Shown: one piece after another, positions 8,098-19,694 of the stretch
Numbering within the stretch: position 1 is the stretch's first letter
Layout of the letters: each line of letters starts with the position of its first letter
Origin: Stenotrophomonas bentonitica
Lineage (GTDB): Bacteria; Pseudomonadota; Gammaproteobacteria; Xanthomonadales; Xanthomonadaceae
Direction: 5' to 3'
DNA length: 64,000 nucleotides
Assembly (NCBI RefSeq): GCF_002887735.1
Contig: NZ_PKQP01000001.1
Span: 918,679-982,678, forward strand
Program-made: the position numbers and the translations under genes
The notes under the pieces: generated by a model
What the model was told of the DNA's origin: nothing
Databases searched by the model: none
What the model saw: only the letters and a program-made list of their open reading frames with translations

Positions 8098-9416
8098 CCG
8101 TCGTCGCGTGCCAACAGACTGCCGGCATACAGCGCGGCCAACAACAGCGTGAGGCCACCCCAGAAGGTGGAATAGAACGCCAGATGCGTGTTGAGCGGGA
8201 ACACGGTCACCGCCAGCGCCAGCATCGCCGGGCGTGCGCGCTCACGGGCCTGGGCCGGCGCGAAGCGCCACGCGCGCCACGCCTGTGCGACCGCCGCCAG
8301 CCACAGCAGCAGGCCGAGGATGCCGGTTTCAGACAGGATCTCGAGCACGATCTGGTGCGCATGCAGTGCCGGACCCGCGCCCCAGACTTCCTGGGCGGCA
8401 GGGTCCGGGTTGCAGGCCGGGTAGGCGTCGCGGAAGCCACGTGCGCCGACGCCGTTGATGGGGTGCGCTTCGATCATGCAGGCAGCTGCCGCCCAGATCT
8501 GTGCGCGGCCGGACAGGGCTTGATTGACGCCATCGCTCTCACCCTCCCAGGCCATGGCGGTACGCGCAACGCGGTCACCGACCTGGGGCACGGTCACGGT
8601 CAGGACGACCGCTGCCACCGCACCGAAGGCGACGCAGGCCAGCAGCCCGCGCACGCCGATCAGGCGCCAGCCGGAGAACACCAGCACCAGCGCATAGGTC
8701 AGCCAGGCCGCGCGCGAACCGGCCAGCACCAGCACCACCCCCACCGCGGCCGCTACCAGCGACCAGCCGAGGATGCCGGCGCGGCGGGAGGCAGCAAACA
8801 GCAGGAACGGCGAGAGGCTGGCCAGCACCTGGCCGAACTTGAGATTGCAGGGGCCGAGCACCCCGCTGAGCCGGTCCACCAGCGCCATCTCTTCAGGCGA
8901 GCACAGGCCGTGACCACTGACGGCCCACTTGAGCTGGTCCATCGACCAGAACAACGGACTGCTGCCGAGGAGGGCCTGCGCCAATGCATCGGCGGTCCAC
9001 AAGCCGGTGATCGCGGCCAGGCCGCCCAGGGTCAGCGCGCGCCGCTGCGGGGTGGCCACGGCTATCGCAACCAGCCACATGAAGGGCAGGTAGCGCAGGC
9101 CAGCGGCGGTTTTGCGCCACGCGGTGCCGGGGTCGATCGCATCGAAGGCGGACACTGCCTGTGGCAGCCAATAGCCCAGGAACAGGATGCTGGTCAGCGC
9201 CCACGCCGGGCTGCTGAGCAGGCGCTGATTGCCCTGCAGCCGCAGCTGCACCATGCGCACTGCCGCATACAGCGCGCCGAGCACCAGCACGCCTTCGGCG
9301 ATGCCCGGCAACGGCCACAGCGCAACGAACGCGATGACCCACCACGGCGCCCAGCGGCCAGCGCGGGAGGCCGGCGACCCGGGCACGAGGGTCGTCTCAG
9401 CCGACGAGGGAGGCAT
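8094..9416 (-). CDS. O-antigen ligase (WaaL/Wzy_C)-like membrane protein
   Basis: The 440-residue product has about ten to twelve hydrophobic segments and a large periplasmic loop containing LSGRAQIWAAAACMIEAHP and GVGARGFRDAYP, then HAHQIVLEILSETGILGL, all typical of the WaaL/Wzy_C family. These join or polymerise polysaccharide on undecaprenyl carriers or lipid A core. The start at MPPSSAETT overlaps the upstream glycosyltransferase by 20 bases, so the two are translationally coupled. Ligase against polymerase cannot be decided from sequence alone, and no symbol is given. The stop TAG belongs to a REP element. Confidence 0.75.
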   Translation of the reverse strand: MPPSSAETTLVPGSPASRAGRWAPWWVIAFVALWPLPGIAEGVLVLGALYAAVRMVQLRLQGNQRLLSSPAWALTSILFLGYWLPQAVSAFDAIDPGTAWRKTAAGLRYLPFMWLVAIAVATPQRRALTLGGLAAITGLWTADALAQALLGSSPLFWSMDQLKWAVSGHGLCSPEEMALVDRLSGVLGPCNLKFGQVLASLSPFLLFAASRRAGILGWSLVAAAVGVVLVLAGSRAAWLTYALVLVFSGWRLIGVRGLLACVAFGAVAAVVLTVTVPQVGDRVARTAMAWEGESDGVNQALSGRAQIWAAAACMIEAHPINGVGARGFRDAYPACNPDPAAQEVWGAGPALHAHQIVLEILSETGILGLLLWLAAVAQAWRAWRFAPAQARERARPAMLALAVTVFPLNTHLAFYSTFWGGLTLLLAALYAGSLLARDDG

Positions 9417-10509
9417 AGAGCTGGAGCGTGTCACGCTGCATCGCCTGCAAGGTAAACGGGATCCGCGACGGCAAGGCCGGCGGCTGCAGCAACAGCTGCT
9501 GCGCGCGCGCCAACAGCGCATCGGCGTCGCCCAAGGGTACCGCGCCGGAGGGTTGCAGCTGAGTCAACAACTCGCCCACGCCGCCGTGGTTCCAGCCCAG
9601 CACGGGGCGACCCACCGACAGCGCTTCGACCACGGTGCGGCCGAACGCTTCGGCCTTGTCCGAGAGCTGCAGCACCAGATCGCTGGCGGCATAGGCCTGC
9701 GCGATGCGCGAGGTCGGCGCGGTCATCAGCACCGCATCGAACACACCCAGGCTGCGTGCCTGGGCGTCCAGTTCGGCGACATAGGATTCGCGACCCGGCT
9801 CGCGCGTGCCCGGCATCCACAGTCTGGCCGGCACGCCGGCAGCATGCAGCCCGGCCAGCAGGGTCAGGGCGTGGCGATGCCCTTTCAGGCGGGTGCCGCG
9901 GCCCGGCAGCAACAGCAGCGGCGCATCGCCGGCCAGCGCCGGATGCTGCCCGGCCACGGCCAGACGCGCGCGCCTGTCCTGGCGGCCCACGCGCGGGAAC
10001 TGCGCGACATCGACACCGCGGGGGATCACCTGCAGCCGCTCGGCCGGGACCCTGGGGTAATGCGTCTGCACGAACTCGCGCACGCTGTTGGACACGCAGA
10101 TCACGCGCTCGCCGCTGGTCATCACCGCGCTGTAGCGGCCCGGGGAATTGAGACCGTGCACGGTGGTGACCCAATGTGGGCGGGTCGCGGCCGGCAGATT
10201 GCGTACCGCGTACAGGCCCAGCCATGCCGGCAGCCGCGAGCGCGCGTGCACGATGTCCGCGCCCACCTCGTTGAAGAGATTGCGCAGGGTCAGCACGTGA
10301 CGCAGGGTCAACAGCGATTTGCGGCCGATATCCAGGGTCAGGTGTTCGGCGCCACTGGCCAGCAGCGGCTCGACCAGGCGCCCACCGGCGGACACGACGA
10401 TCGCCCGGTGGCCGGCGGCAACCAGGGCGGAGGCGATCTCAAGGGTGGAACGTTCGACCCCGCCGGAGTGCAGCGCCGGCAGCAGCTGCACCACGGTCAG
10501 TCGGCGCAC
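9397..10509 (-). CDS. GT4-family glycosyltransferase
   Basis: The 370-residue product has the two-Rossmann-fold (GT-B) layout: an N-terminal acceptor domain starting VVQLLPALHSGGVERSTLEI and a C-terminal donor domain with the EX7E signature in EAFGRTVVEALSVGRP. Such enzymes add a sugar from a nucleotide donor at the cytosolic face of the membrane. It sits between a small zinc protein and an O-antigen-ligase-like protein and near waaA and lpxL, so a role in LPS core or other surface glycan is likely. The sugar transferred is unknown. Confidence 0.82.
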   Translation of the reverse strand: MRRLTVVQLLPALHSGGVERSTLEIASALVAAGHRAIVVSAGGRLVEPLLASGAEHLTLDIGRKSLLTLRHVLTLRNLFNEVGADIVHARSRLPAWLGLYAVRNLPAATRPHWVTTVHGLNSPGRYSAVMTSGERVICVSNSVREFVQTHYPRVPAERLQVIPRGVDVAQFPRVGRQDRRARLAVAGQHPALAGDAPLLLLPGRGTRLKGHRHALTLLAGLHAAGVPARLWMPGTREPGRESYVAELDAQARSLGVFDAVLMTAPTSRIAQAYAASDLVLQLSDKAEAFGRTVVEALSVGRPVLGWNHGGVGELLTQLQPSGAVPLGDADALLARAQQLLLQPPALPSRIPFTLQAMQRDTLQLYASLVG

Positions 10510-10524
10510 AGTGTTGTCCGCGGA

Positions 10525-10722
10525 TCAGTCGGCGAGCACGAACACGGCGCCGCAGTACGGGCACGCGGCCTCGCGGTTGGGCTCGTCTTCGATCGGCAGG
10601 TACACGCGCGGGTGCGAGTTCCACAGCGCCATTTCCGGCGTCGGGCAGCTCAGCGGCAGGTCGCTGCGGTGCACGGTGTAACGCTTCTCGGCGTTGGCGG
10701 GCGCAGTGGCGGTATGGCTCAT
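10525..10722 (-). CDS. Small zinc-finger (CHCC-type) protein
   Basis: The 65-residue protein has the spacing of the CHCC zinc-finger domain found in mitochondrial NDUFS6 and many short proteobacterial proteins: a Cys in LSCPTP, a His in NSHPRVYLPIEDE, then CPYCGAVF near the C-terminus. The start MSHTATAP is chosen over a 15-residue-longer one because the longer N-terminus is unlike family members. It lies 15 bases upstream of the GT4 gene on the same strand. Its function is unknown. Confidence 0.75.
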   Translation of the reverse strand: MSHTATAPANAEKRYTVHRSDLPLSCPTPEMALWNSHPRVYLPIEDEPNREAACPYCGAVFVLAD

Positions 10723-11109
10723 GGCGTGGACACACAAAGGGGGTTGCGAGACCGTGGATTCTAGCATCTGGTGGCCGCGTCAGGCCGCAGGGGCCCTGCG
10801 GGTGCCTGGCGCCGCCGCTGGTGGCCCGGCGACGCATCACCGGTCCTTTTAAATCGATCCAAATTGCTTGTCAACAATTCGATATGAAACGGATTTGCCG
10901 GATTTAGATCGAACTAATTGCACTTGTCAGGGCCAGTTCCGGTGATGCAGGATCGACCGGTACCGATCATCGACCCGATCGCCTGCCCGCCCCCACCGGA
11001 CATGCATCGCCTCTTTACCTGCCGTCTGCCGATGGCTGGGGCGACGCCGTCCGCCGTGGCCATCGATGCGGGTCCTGCCTGCCGCCTGCCCTTCCCGGGA
11101 GACCCTTGC
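10723..11109. other. Gene-free stretch upstream of the GH92 gene
   Basis: The part nearest 10723 must hold the promoter of the zinc-finger gene, but no convincing box pair was found. The part at 10846-10925 is AT-rich and described separately. From 10926 to 11109 the sequence is GC-rich and open in the GH92 frame, but it lacks coding features and precedes a good signal peptide, so it is read as leader. Confidence 0.5.
10846..10925 (+). promoter_or_regulatory. AT-rich operator/promoter region upstream of the GH92 gene
   Basis: This is a strong dip in GC content. Three related words lie close together: AAATCGATCCAAATTG, CAATTCGATAT (inverted) and AGATCGAACTAATTG, each holding a TCGA core near AATTG. 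This looks like repeated sites for a carbohydrate regulator, perhaps of the LacI type. No regulator gene is adjacent and no -35/-10 pair is clear, so the call is tentative. Confidence 0.35.
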
Positions 11110-14100
11110 ATGACCCTGTCCGACCTGCGCCCCGCCCGCCGCGCCCTTCCCCTCGCCCTGGCCCTGGCCTGCGCATCCATCGCGTTGCCGGCGGCCGCGC
11201 AGGGCCTGCAGACCTCCTTCGAGCCGGGCCAGCCGGCCCCGGCCGCGGCGGCCGGCGAGGGCGCCCTGCAGGTCCGGATCGGCAATGGCCCCGCCGCGCC
11301 CTACGCGGCCAAGCCCGGCGTCGGTTACAGCGGCCTGCATGCGCTGCATTACGCCAGCACCGGTGGCGAGGCGCGCCGCCAGCTCTTCAAAACCGATCTG
11401 ACCATCGACGCCGATACCACCCTGTCCTGGCTCGTGCTGCCCGAGATCGTCGGCAAGGACACCGTGGCCTCGACCTACGTCTCGCTTGACCTGGTCCTGG
11501 ACGACGGCACGCGCGTTTCGGCCAGCGCCGCGCGCGATCACCATGGCGTGGCGCTGGGCGCGCGTGCGCAGGGCGATTCGAAGACGCTGTACCCGCAGCA
11601 GTGGGCGCGCAAAGCCGTGCGCCTGGGCGACACCCCGGCCCTGCGCGGGCGGCGCGTGGTCGCACTGGAGCTGGAGGTGGCCAGCGCCGCCGGCGCCCCG
11701 GTCGCCGGTTGGATCGACGACGTCCACCTGCAGGCGCAGCCGCGCAGCACGCCGCAGCGTCCCTCGGACTGGGTGCTGACCACCCGCGGCACGCAGGCCA
11801 ACGGCACCTTCTCGCGCGGCAACAATTTCCCGGCCACCGCCGTGCCGCACGGTTTCAACTTCTGGACGCCGGTGACCGATGCCGGCTCGCTGACCTGGCT
11901 GTACCGCTGGAACGAACAGAACGACGCGGCCAACCGGCCGCGCCTGCAGGCACTGGCACTGAGCCACCAGCCCAGCCCCTGGATGGGCGACCGCCAGACC
12001 TTCCAGGTGATGCCGTCGGCCACGCGCGGGGTGCCCGAGGCCGATCGCAGCAAGCGCGCGCTCACCTTCTCGCGCGAGAACGAACAGGCCCGTCCGTACC
12101 GCTACGACGTACGCTTCGACAACGGCATCGCGGCATCGATCGCGCCAACCGACCACGCCGCGGTGTTCCGCTTCGCATTCCCGGAAGGGGGCGATGCCAA
12201 CCTGCTGTTCGACAATGTCGATGCCCGCGGCGGGCTGACCCTGGATGGGGCGACACAGACGCTCTCCGGCTACACCGACACCCGCAGCGGCCTGTCCACC
12301 GGCGCCACCCGCATGTACGTGGTGGCCAGCTTCGACCGGCCGTGGCGCAGCAGCGGCACCGTGGAGACCGGCCGCCCGACCGGCTACATCAAGTTCGATG
12401 CCGGTGCCGACCGCCGCGTCTCGATGCGCATCGCCACCTCGCTGATCTCGGTCGAGCAGGCGCGCCACAACCTCACGCTGGAGCTGTCGGCCGCTGACGA
12501 TGTCGACCGCGTGGCGGCACGCGCGCAGGATGCCTGGGACCAGCGCCTGGCCCGTTTCGACGTGGGCGACGCCACCGACGACCAGAAGACCACGCTGTAT
12601 TCCAACCTGTACCGCCTTTACCTCTATCCCAACTCCGGGCACGAGAACGCCGGTACCGCGGCGGCACCTGACTGGCGCTATGCCAGCCAGGCCAGTGCCT
12701 CGGACGAGAACACCGACGGCAGCGCCACGCGCAGCTTCGCGCCGGTGCGCGACGGCAAGGTCTACGTCAACAACGGCTTCTGGGACACCTTCCGCACCAC
12801 CTGGCCGGCGTATGCGCTGTTCACCAAGGACGATGCCGGTGCGCTGGTGCAGGGCTTCCTGGAGCAGTACCGCGCCGGCGGCTGGGTCGCCCGCTGGTCC
12901 TCGCCCGGCTATGCCGACCTGATGGTGGGCACCAGTTCGGACGTGGCCTTCGCCGATGCGTGGCTGAAGGGGATCGGCGGTTTCGACGCGCAGGAGGCCT
13001 ATGCCGCCGCGCTGAAGAATGCGACCGTGGTTCCGCCGGACCGCCATGTCGGGCGCAAGGGCATGGACCGCTCCACCTTCCGCGGCTACGCCACTGCCGA
13101 TGTGCATGAAGGCATGTCGTGGACGATGGAAGGCGCGCTCAACGATTTCGGCGTGGCCAACATGGCCGAGGCCCTGGCCAAACAGGCCGATACACCGGCC
13201 GCCCGCGAACGCTATGCCACTGAAGCCGATTATTTCCGTCACCGCGCTGGCACCTACGCCACGCTGTTCGATCCGGCCGCGGGCTTCTTCCAGGGGCGCA
13301 AACCGGATGGCAGCTGGCGGCTGGATGCCAAGGACTACGACCCGCGCGTGTGGGGCCATGACTACACCGAATCCAACGGCTGGACCTTCGCCTTCACCGC
13401 CGCGCACGACGGCGAAGGGCTGGCCGCGCTGTACGGTGGCCGCGAGCAGCTGGCGGCCAAGCTGGACACGTTCTTCGCCACCCCGGAAACCGCCGATGCC
13501 GCGTTCTCCGGTTCCTACGGCGGCACCATCCATGAAATGACCGAGGCGCGCGATGTGCGCATGGGCATGTACGCGCACAGCAACCAGCCGGCGCACCACA
13601 TCCCGTGGATGTACCTGTATGCCGGGCAGCCGTGGAAGACCCAGCAGCATGTGCGCGAGATCCTGTCGCGCCTGTACCTGGGCAGTGAGATCGGCCAGGG
13701 CTACCCGGGCGATGAGGACAACGGCGAGACCTCGGCGTGGTACCTGTTCGCGTCGCTGGGCATCTATCCGCTGCGCATGGGCGCGCCGGAGTACGTGATC
13801 GGTTCGCCGCTGTTCCGCCACGCACGTGTCGAGCTGCAGGGCGGCGCGGTGCTGACCGTCAACGCTCCGGAGAACTCGGACACCAACATCTACGTGCAGT
13901 CGTTGAAGGTCAACGGCACGCCGTGGACCAGGACCTGGCTGCCGCACGAGCTGCTCGCCAAGGGCGCCACGCTGGACTTCGTCATGGGCCCGGAACCTTC
14001 GCGCTGGGGCACCGGCCCGGATGATGCACCGCGCTCGCTCACCGCGCGCGGCCAGCAGCCGGCCCTGCTGCACGACCTGCTTGGCAGCGGCGCCACCGCC

Positions 14101-14466
14101 CAGCTCGGCGACGGCCGGGCGGCCACGCCGCTGATCGATGACGACGCGGCCACGGCGCTGCCGCTGGGCGGCTCCAGCACGATCACCTTCAGCAACGTCG
14201 CCGCGGGTACACCCTCGATGTACACCCTGACCAGCGGCAATGGCCCGATCCGCGGCGGCGAATGGACGCTGGAGGCACGCACCACCGGGGGCCGCTGGGT
14301 GCAGGTCGACCAGCGCCGGGGCGAAGCCTTCGCCTGGGCCATGCAGACCCGTCCGTTCCGCATCGCCCAGCCGGGCCGCTATGCCGAGTACCGCCTGCGC
14401 ATTGCGGCACCCGGCCGCCTGCAGCTGGCCGAAGTCGAACTGCTCGCCCCGGCCACCACCCGATGA
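11110..14466 (+). CDS. Secreted GH92 family alpha-mannosidase
   Basis: The 1118-residue product begins with a signal peptide (cleavage after ALPAAAQ) and shows the GH92 signatures GHDYTESNGWTFAF, NQPAHHIPWMYLYAGQPW and GDEDNGETSAWYLFASLG. GH92 enzymes are calcium-dependent exo-alpha-mannosidases acting on N-glycans and fungal or yeast mannan. The last 130 residues resemble an F5/8-type (galactose-binding) module ending in LQLAEVELLAP. A GGGAGA ribosome site precedes the ATG; an in-frame upstream extension is rejected. The stop overlaps the start of a secreted peptidase, suggesting joint attack on glycoproteins. Confidence 0.88.
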   Translation: MTLSDLRPARRALPLALALACASIALPAAAQGLQTSFEPGQPAPAAAAGEGALQVRIGNGPAAPYAAKPGVGYSGLHALHYASTGGEARRQLFKTDLTIDADTTLSWLVLPEIVGKDTVASTYVSLDLVLDDGTRVSASAARDHHGVALGARAQGDSKTLYPQQWARKAVRLGDTPALRGRRVVALELEVASAAGAPVAGWIDDVHLQAQPRSTPQRPSDWVLTTRGTQANGTFSRGNNFPATAVPHGFNFWTPVTDAGSLTWLYRWNEQNDAANRPRLQALALSHQPSPWMGDRQTFQVMPSATRGVPEADRSKRALTFSRENEQARPYRYDVRFDNGIAASIAPTDHAAVFRFAFPEGGDANLLFDNVDARGGLTLDGATQTLSGYTDTRSGLSTGATRMYVVASFDRPWRSSGTVETGRPTGYIKFDAGADRRVSMRIATSLISVEQARHNLTLELSAADDVDRVAARAQDAWDQRLARFDVGDATDDQKTTLYSNLYRLYLYPNSGHENAGTAAAPDWRYASQASASDENTDGSATRSFAPVRDGKVYVNNGFWDTFRTTWPAYALFTKDDAGALVQGFLEQYRAGGWVARWSSPGYADLMVGTSSDVAFADAWLKGIGGFDAQEAYAAALKNATVVPPDRHVGRKGMDRSTFRGYATADVHEGMSWTMEGALNDFGVANMAEALAKQADTPAARERYATEADYFRHRAGTYATLFDPAAGFFQGRKPDGSWRLDAKDYDPRVWGHDYTESNGWTFAFTAAHDGEGLAALYGGREQLAAKLDTFFATPETADAAFSGSYGGTIHEMTEARDVRMGMYAHSNQPAHHIPWMYLYAGQPWKTQQHVREILSRLYLGSEIGQGYPGDEDNGETSAWYLFASLGIYPLRMGAPEYVIGSPLFRHARVELQGGAVLTVNAPENSDTNIYVQSLKVNGTPWTRTWLPHELLAKGATLDFVMGPEPSRWGTGPDDAPRSLTARGQQPALLHDLLGSGATAQLGDGRAATPLIDDDAATALPLGGSSTITFSNVAAGTPSMYTLTSGNGPIRGGEWTLEARTTGGRWVQVDQRRGEAFAWAMQTRPFRIAQPGRYAEYRLRIAAPGRLQLAEVELLAPATTR

Positions 14467-15161
14467 GGCCCCGCATGCCGATCTCCCGTTGCCTGTTGGC
14501 CGGCCTGGTGGTCGGCGCCGGGCTGGCCGATGCCCACGCGCTCGAGACCACACAGACCCGCGAGGATGTGACCCTGCACTACCACGACCCCAGCGATGCG
14601 CTGGCCGCGCCGGTGCGCGAGCGCATCATCGAGACGTTTTTCGGCGCCTACCTGCGCGAGCGCGCCGATTTCCATCCTGCCGCGCCGACGCAGGTCGGCA
14701 TCGTGATCGACCCCGGTTACGACGGCATCGCCTTTGTCGGTGAGAAGGCGCAGGCGGCGACGATCACGATCAACCCGGCGTGGCTGGCCAAGCACCCGGG
14801 CGACATCGATCTGGTCACCCATGAAGCCATGCATATCGTGCAGGGCTACCCGGAGTACGCCAATGCGCGCGTGCCGGGCTGGCTGGTGGAAGGCATCGCC
14901 GATTACGCCCGCGACCGCTACGGCGAGGACAATGCCGGGGCCGGCTGGGCGTTGCCCACGCAGGTCAAGCCGGAGCAGAACTTCGATACCGGCTACCGGG
15001 TGACCGGTGCGTTTCTCGCCTGGAGCGAGGCGCAGCATCCCGGGCTGGTGAAGGCGCTCGATGGCGCCCTGCGCGAGGGGCGCTACACGCCGGCGTTGTG
15101 GGAAACGCTCAGTGGCGTGGCGTTGCCGGCGTTGTGGGAACAGTACGTGCGGGCACGCTGA
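14463..15161 (+). CDS. Secreted basic secretory protein-like metallopeptidase
   Basis: The 232-residue product starts with a signal peptide and carries an HExxH zinc motif in THEAMHIVQGYPEY, followed by the family motif VPGWLVEGIADYARDRYG, as in plant basic secretory proteins (PF04450). The ATG overlaps the GH92 stop (ATGA), so translation is coupled. MPISRCLL, four codons later, is an alternative start. Family members are thought to be secreted peptidases; the substrate is unknown. With the mannosidase it would form a two-gene unit for degrading mannosylated protein. Confidence 0.8.
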   Translation: MRPRMPISRCLLAGLVVGAGLADAHALETTQTREDVTLHYHDPSDALAAPVRERIIETFFGAYLRERADFHPAAPTQVGIVIDPGYDGIAFVGEKAQAATITINPAWLAKHPGDIDLVTHEAMHIVQGYPEYANARVPGWLVEGIADYARDRYGEDNAGAGWALPTQVKPEQNFDTGYRVTGAFLAWSEAQHPGLVKALDGALREGRYTPALWETLSGVALPALWEQYVRAR

Positions 15162-15192
15162 TTGCTCCGGGTGCCCGATCGGCGTCTGCGAG

Positions 15193-15271
15193 GCGCCGGC
15201 CAGCGGCCGGCACTACCGGTGCCATCGGTGCCCACGGGGTGTTGGTAGGTACCGACCGTTGGTCGGTACGC
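15193..15271. repeat. Two back-to-back GTAG REP elements of different families
   Basis: 15193-15216 is on the minus strand (GTAG then TGCCGGCCGCTGGCCGGCGC). 15245-15271 is on the plus strand (GTAG then GTACCGACCGTTGGTCGGTAC). They point away from each other and differ in core, one CCGGCC and one CGACC. Confidence 0.75.
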
Positions 15272-15280
15272 TTTCGTGGG

Positions 15281-15448
15281 TCAGCGCGCGCCCACCAACC
15301 CGGCGTACAGCGCGAACAACTGCTGGAAATACCGCTTCGTGCGTGGATCGCGCATGACACCGTTCCCGTGGCTGACCGTGGAGGATATGGTCGGGCCCAG
15401 GGTGGCGGCGCCCCCACCGGAGCGCCACCACGGCCGGGCCGCGTGGTG
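15281..15448 (-). pseudogene. Possible C-terminal gene remnant
   Basis: A 55-codon open stretch ends in a TGA. It contains SGGGAATLGPTISSTVSHG and ends in RDPRTKRYFQQLFALYAGLVGAR, where XX stands for nothing omitted but the two parts are joined by NGVM. It has a natural protein-like composition, unlike the other frames. A stop codon and a worn palindrome cut it off upstream, and no ribosome site is visible. It may be the end of a lost gene or chance; the family is not recognised. Confidence 0.25.
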
Positions 15449-15532
15449 CTATTGGGCGCCTGGGAGGTTGCAGGGCGGTGACGTCTGTGCGGCGCGCGTG
15501 TGGCAGAGCCACCGGTTTCGCTGCCTGAAACG

Positions 15533-15558
15533 AGAACGCGCCCCGAAGGGCGCGTTCT
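15533..15558 (-). terminator. Hairpin downstream of maeB
   Basis: AGAACGCGCCC pairs perfectly with GGGCGCGTTCT around a four-base loop. On the minus strand it is followed by CTCGTTTC, a weak T-tract, so it is a likely but not textbook terminator. Confidence 0.65.
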
Positions 15559-15586
15559 GGCAACTGAGATCAAAAAGACCGGCAGG

Positions 15587-17881
<2,295 letters not shown>

Positions 17882-18008
17882 CGCTTTCTGCAGATGAATG
17901 GGCGAGAGGAACAGGGGATCATACCCCCGTTGGCGTGGACGGACCTGTCGCTACGCTGTCGCGGTCATGCTGCAACCGCACATAATCCAGCAGCGCGCAC
18001 CGGGCCTT

Positions 18009-18050
18009 CAAAACAAAACATGGCCGTGCCGCCCCGGCAGGAACGGCACG
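18009..18050 (-). terminator. Terminator downstream of dctA
   Basis: On the minus strand, CGTGCCG and CGGCACG form a stem around a 12-base GC-rich loop. It is followed by GCCATGTTTTGTTTTG, a T-rich tail. Confidence 0.6.
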
Positions 18051-18080
18051 ACCATGCACCACACAATCAGCTCATCGGGC

Positions 18081-19430
18081 TCAATGCGCCGGGGCCGGCA
18101 GCGTCGCCGGCAGGTCATCGACCACCAGCGGCGGCAGCTCGGCTTCACGGCCATCGAGCACCATCGCCAGGCGGTCACGGTCCAGCGCGTTTTCCCAGCG
18201 CGAGACCACCACCGTGGCCACGGCATTGCCGATGAAGTTGGTCAGCGAGCGGCATTCGCTCATGAAGCGGTCCACGCCCAGGATCAGCGCCATGCCGGCC
18301 ACCGGCACTTCCGGCACCACGGCCAGGGTGGCGGCCAGGGTGATGAAGCCGGCACCGGTCACGCCGGCGGCGCCCTTGGAGCTGAGCATCGCCACCAGCA
18401 GCAGGGCGATCTGGTGGCCCAGGGTCAGCTCGGTGTTGGTGGCCTGGGCGATGAACAGCGCCGCCAGGGTCATGTAGATGTTGGTGCCGTCCAGGTTGAA
18501 CGAGTAACCGGTCGGGACCACCAGGCCCACCACGGACTTGCTGCAGCCAGCCTTTTCCATCTTCTCCATCAGCGAGGGCAGCGCCGATTCCGAGGATGAG
18601 GTGCCCAGCACCAGCAGCAGCTCGGCCTTGAGGTAACGGGCCAGCTTGAACACCGAGAACCCGCACAGGCGGCAGACCACGCCCAGGATCACCGCCACGA
18701 ACAGGAAGGCGGTCAGGTAGAACGAGCCGACCAGCCAGGCCAGGTTGACCAGCGAGCCGACCCCGTACTTGCCGATGGTGAAGGCGATCGCGCCGAACGC
18801 GCCGATCGGGGCGGCCTTCATCAGGATGTGGACCAGGCGGAACACCGGCGCGGTCAGCGCCTCCAGGAAGGTCAGCACCGGGCGGCCCTTCTCGCCGGTC
18901 AGGGCCAGCGCGATGCCGAACAGCACCGCCACGAACAGCACCTGCAGGATGTTGCCCTCGACGAAGGCACTGACCAGGGTGGCCGGGATGATGTCCATCG
19001 CGAAGCCGACCAGGGTCAGCTCATGGGATTTCTGCACATAGCCGTTGACAGCGGTCTGGTCCAGGTCGGCCGGGTTGATGTTCATCCCCGCGCCCGGCTG
19101 CACCACGTGCGCCACCACCATGCCGACCACCAGGGCCAGCGTGGAGAAGAACAGGAAGTAGGCCATCGATTTGGCGAACACCCGGCCCACGGTGCGCAGG
19201 TGGGTCATGCCGGCGATGCCGGTGACGATGGTCAGGAAGATCACCGGGGCGATGATCATCTTCACCAGCTTGATGAAGGCGTCGCCCAGCGGCTTGAGCG
19301 ATTCGGCGAAGGCCGGCTCGTAATGGCCGAGGATGGCACCGAGGACGATCGCCACCACCACCTGGAAATACAGTTGGCGGTAGAACGGCAGCGGCTTGGC
19401 CGCCAGCGGGGCGGTGGTGGGAACGTGCAT
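18081..19430 (-). CDS. dctA: C4-dicarboxylate:cation symporter DctA
   Basis: DctA imports succinate, fumarate and malate with protons or sodium across the inner membrane. The 449-residue product has the SLC1-type fold, with the first re-entrant hairpin as [18 protein letters not shown], the substrate-site helix [15 protein letters not shown], and the second hairpin before [12 protein letters not shown]. It is divergent from a porin gene that is followed by a DctB-like hybrid kinase, so the cluster looks like an outer-membrane pore, inner-membrane carrier and sensor for the same acids. Confidence 0.93.
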   Translation of the reverse strand: MHVPTTAPLAAKPLPFYRQLYFQVVVAIVLGAILGHYEPAFAESLKPLGDAFIKLVKMIIAPVIFLTIVTGIAGMTHLRTVGRVFAKSMAYFLFFSTLALVVGMVVAHVVQPGAGMNINPADLDQTAVNGYVQKSHELTLVGFAMDIIPATLVSAFVEGNILQVLFVAVLFGIALALTGEKGRPVLTFLEALTAPVFRLVHILMKAAPIGAFGAIAFTIGKYGVGSLVNLAWLVGSFYLTAFLFVAVILGVVCRLCGFSVFKLARYLKAELLLVLGTSSSESALPSLMEKMEKAGCSKSVVGLVVPTGYSFNLDGTNIYMTLAALFIAQATNTELTLGHQIALLLVAMLSSKGAAGVTGAGFITLAATLAVVPEVPVAGMALILGVDRFMSECRSLTNFIGNAVATVVVSRWENALDRDRLAMVLDGREAELPPLVVDDLPATLPAPAH

Positions 19431-19522
19431 GGGAAAGCTCCGGCAGTGTCACGAAGGATGCCGGCCGCGTTGGGCGGCATCTGGCGTGGCCTTTTTACGC
19501 CCGCATCTCGCCAACGCAGATA

Positions 19523-19532
19523 ACCTATTGGT
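19523..19532. promoter_or_regulatory. Palindrome in the dctA/porin divergent region
   Basis: ACCTATTGGT is an inverted repeat of ACC/GGT in a locally AT-richer patch between the divergent dctA and porin genes. It could be a site for the LuxR-type regulator encoded at 23578-24228, since such regulators often bind short inverted repeats. This is a guess from position. Confidence 0.25.
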
Positions 19533-19694
19533 ACTAGCCCCCCGGTTCAGCTGGCCGGACTGCCTACACTGCCCCGGCACCGCGCCCCCACGGCGGCGGG
19601 TGGCCCGGCAGCGGATCAAGGGGGACAGACCCACAGATTTGCCGTCCGCGGCCGTTGTTGTACTGCCCCACCCTTATTCAAGCAGCTACCGCCC

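Larger units (their letters stand above)
15162..15586. other. Gene-poor stretch between the peptidase gene and maeB
   Basis: It holds two REP elements (15193-15271), a possible gene remnant on the minus strand (15281-15448) and the maeB terminator (15533-15558). The stretch 15452-15532 shows nothing recognisable. An imperfect palindrome, CACCACG...CGTGGTG, around 15425-15447 may be a worn REP. Confidence 0.6.

Noticed and set aside
10927..14553. A 1208-codon open frame antisense to the GH92 gene
   Set aside because: It is a by-product of high GC3 in the real gene; the predicted protein is low-complexity in Arg, Gly, Ala and His and has no recognisable domain.
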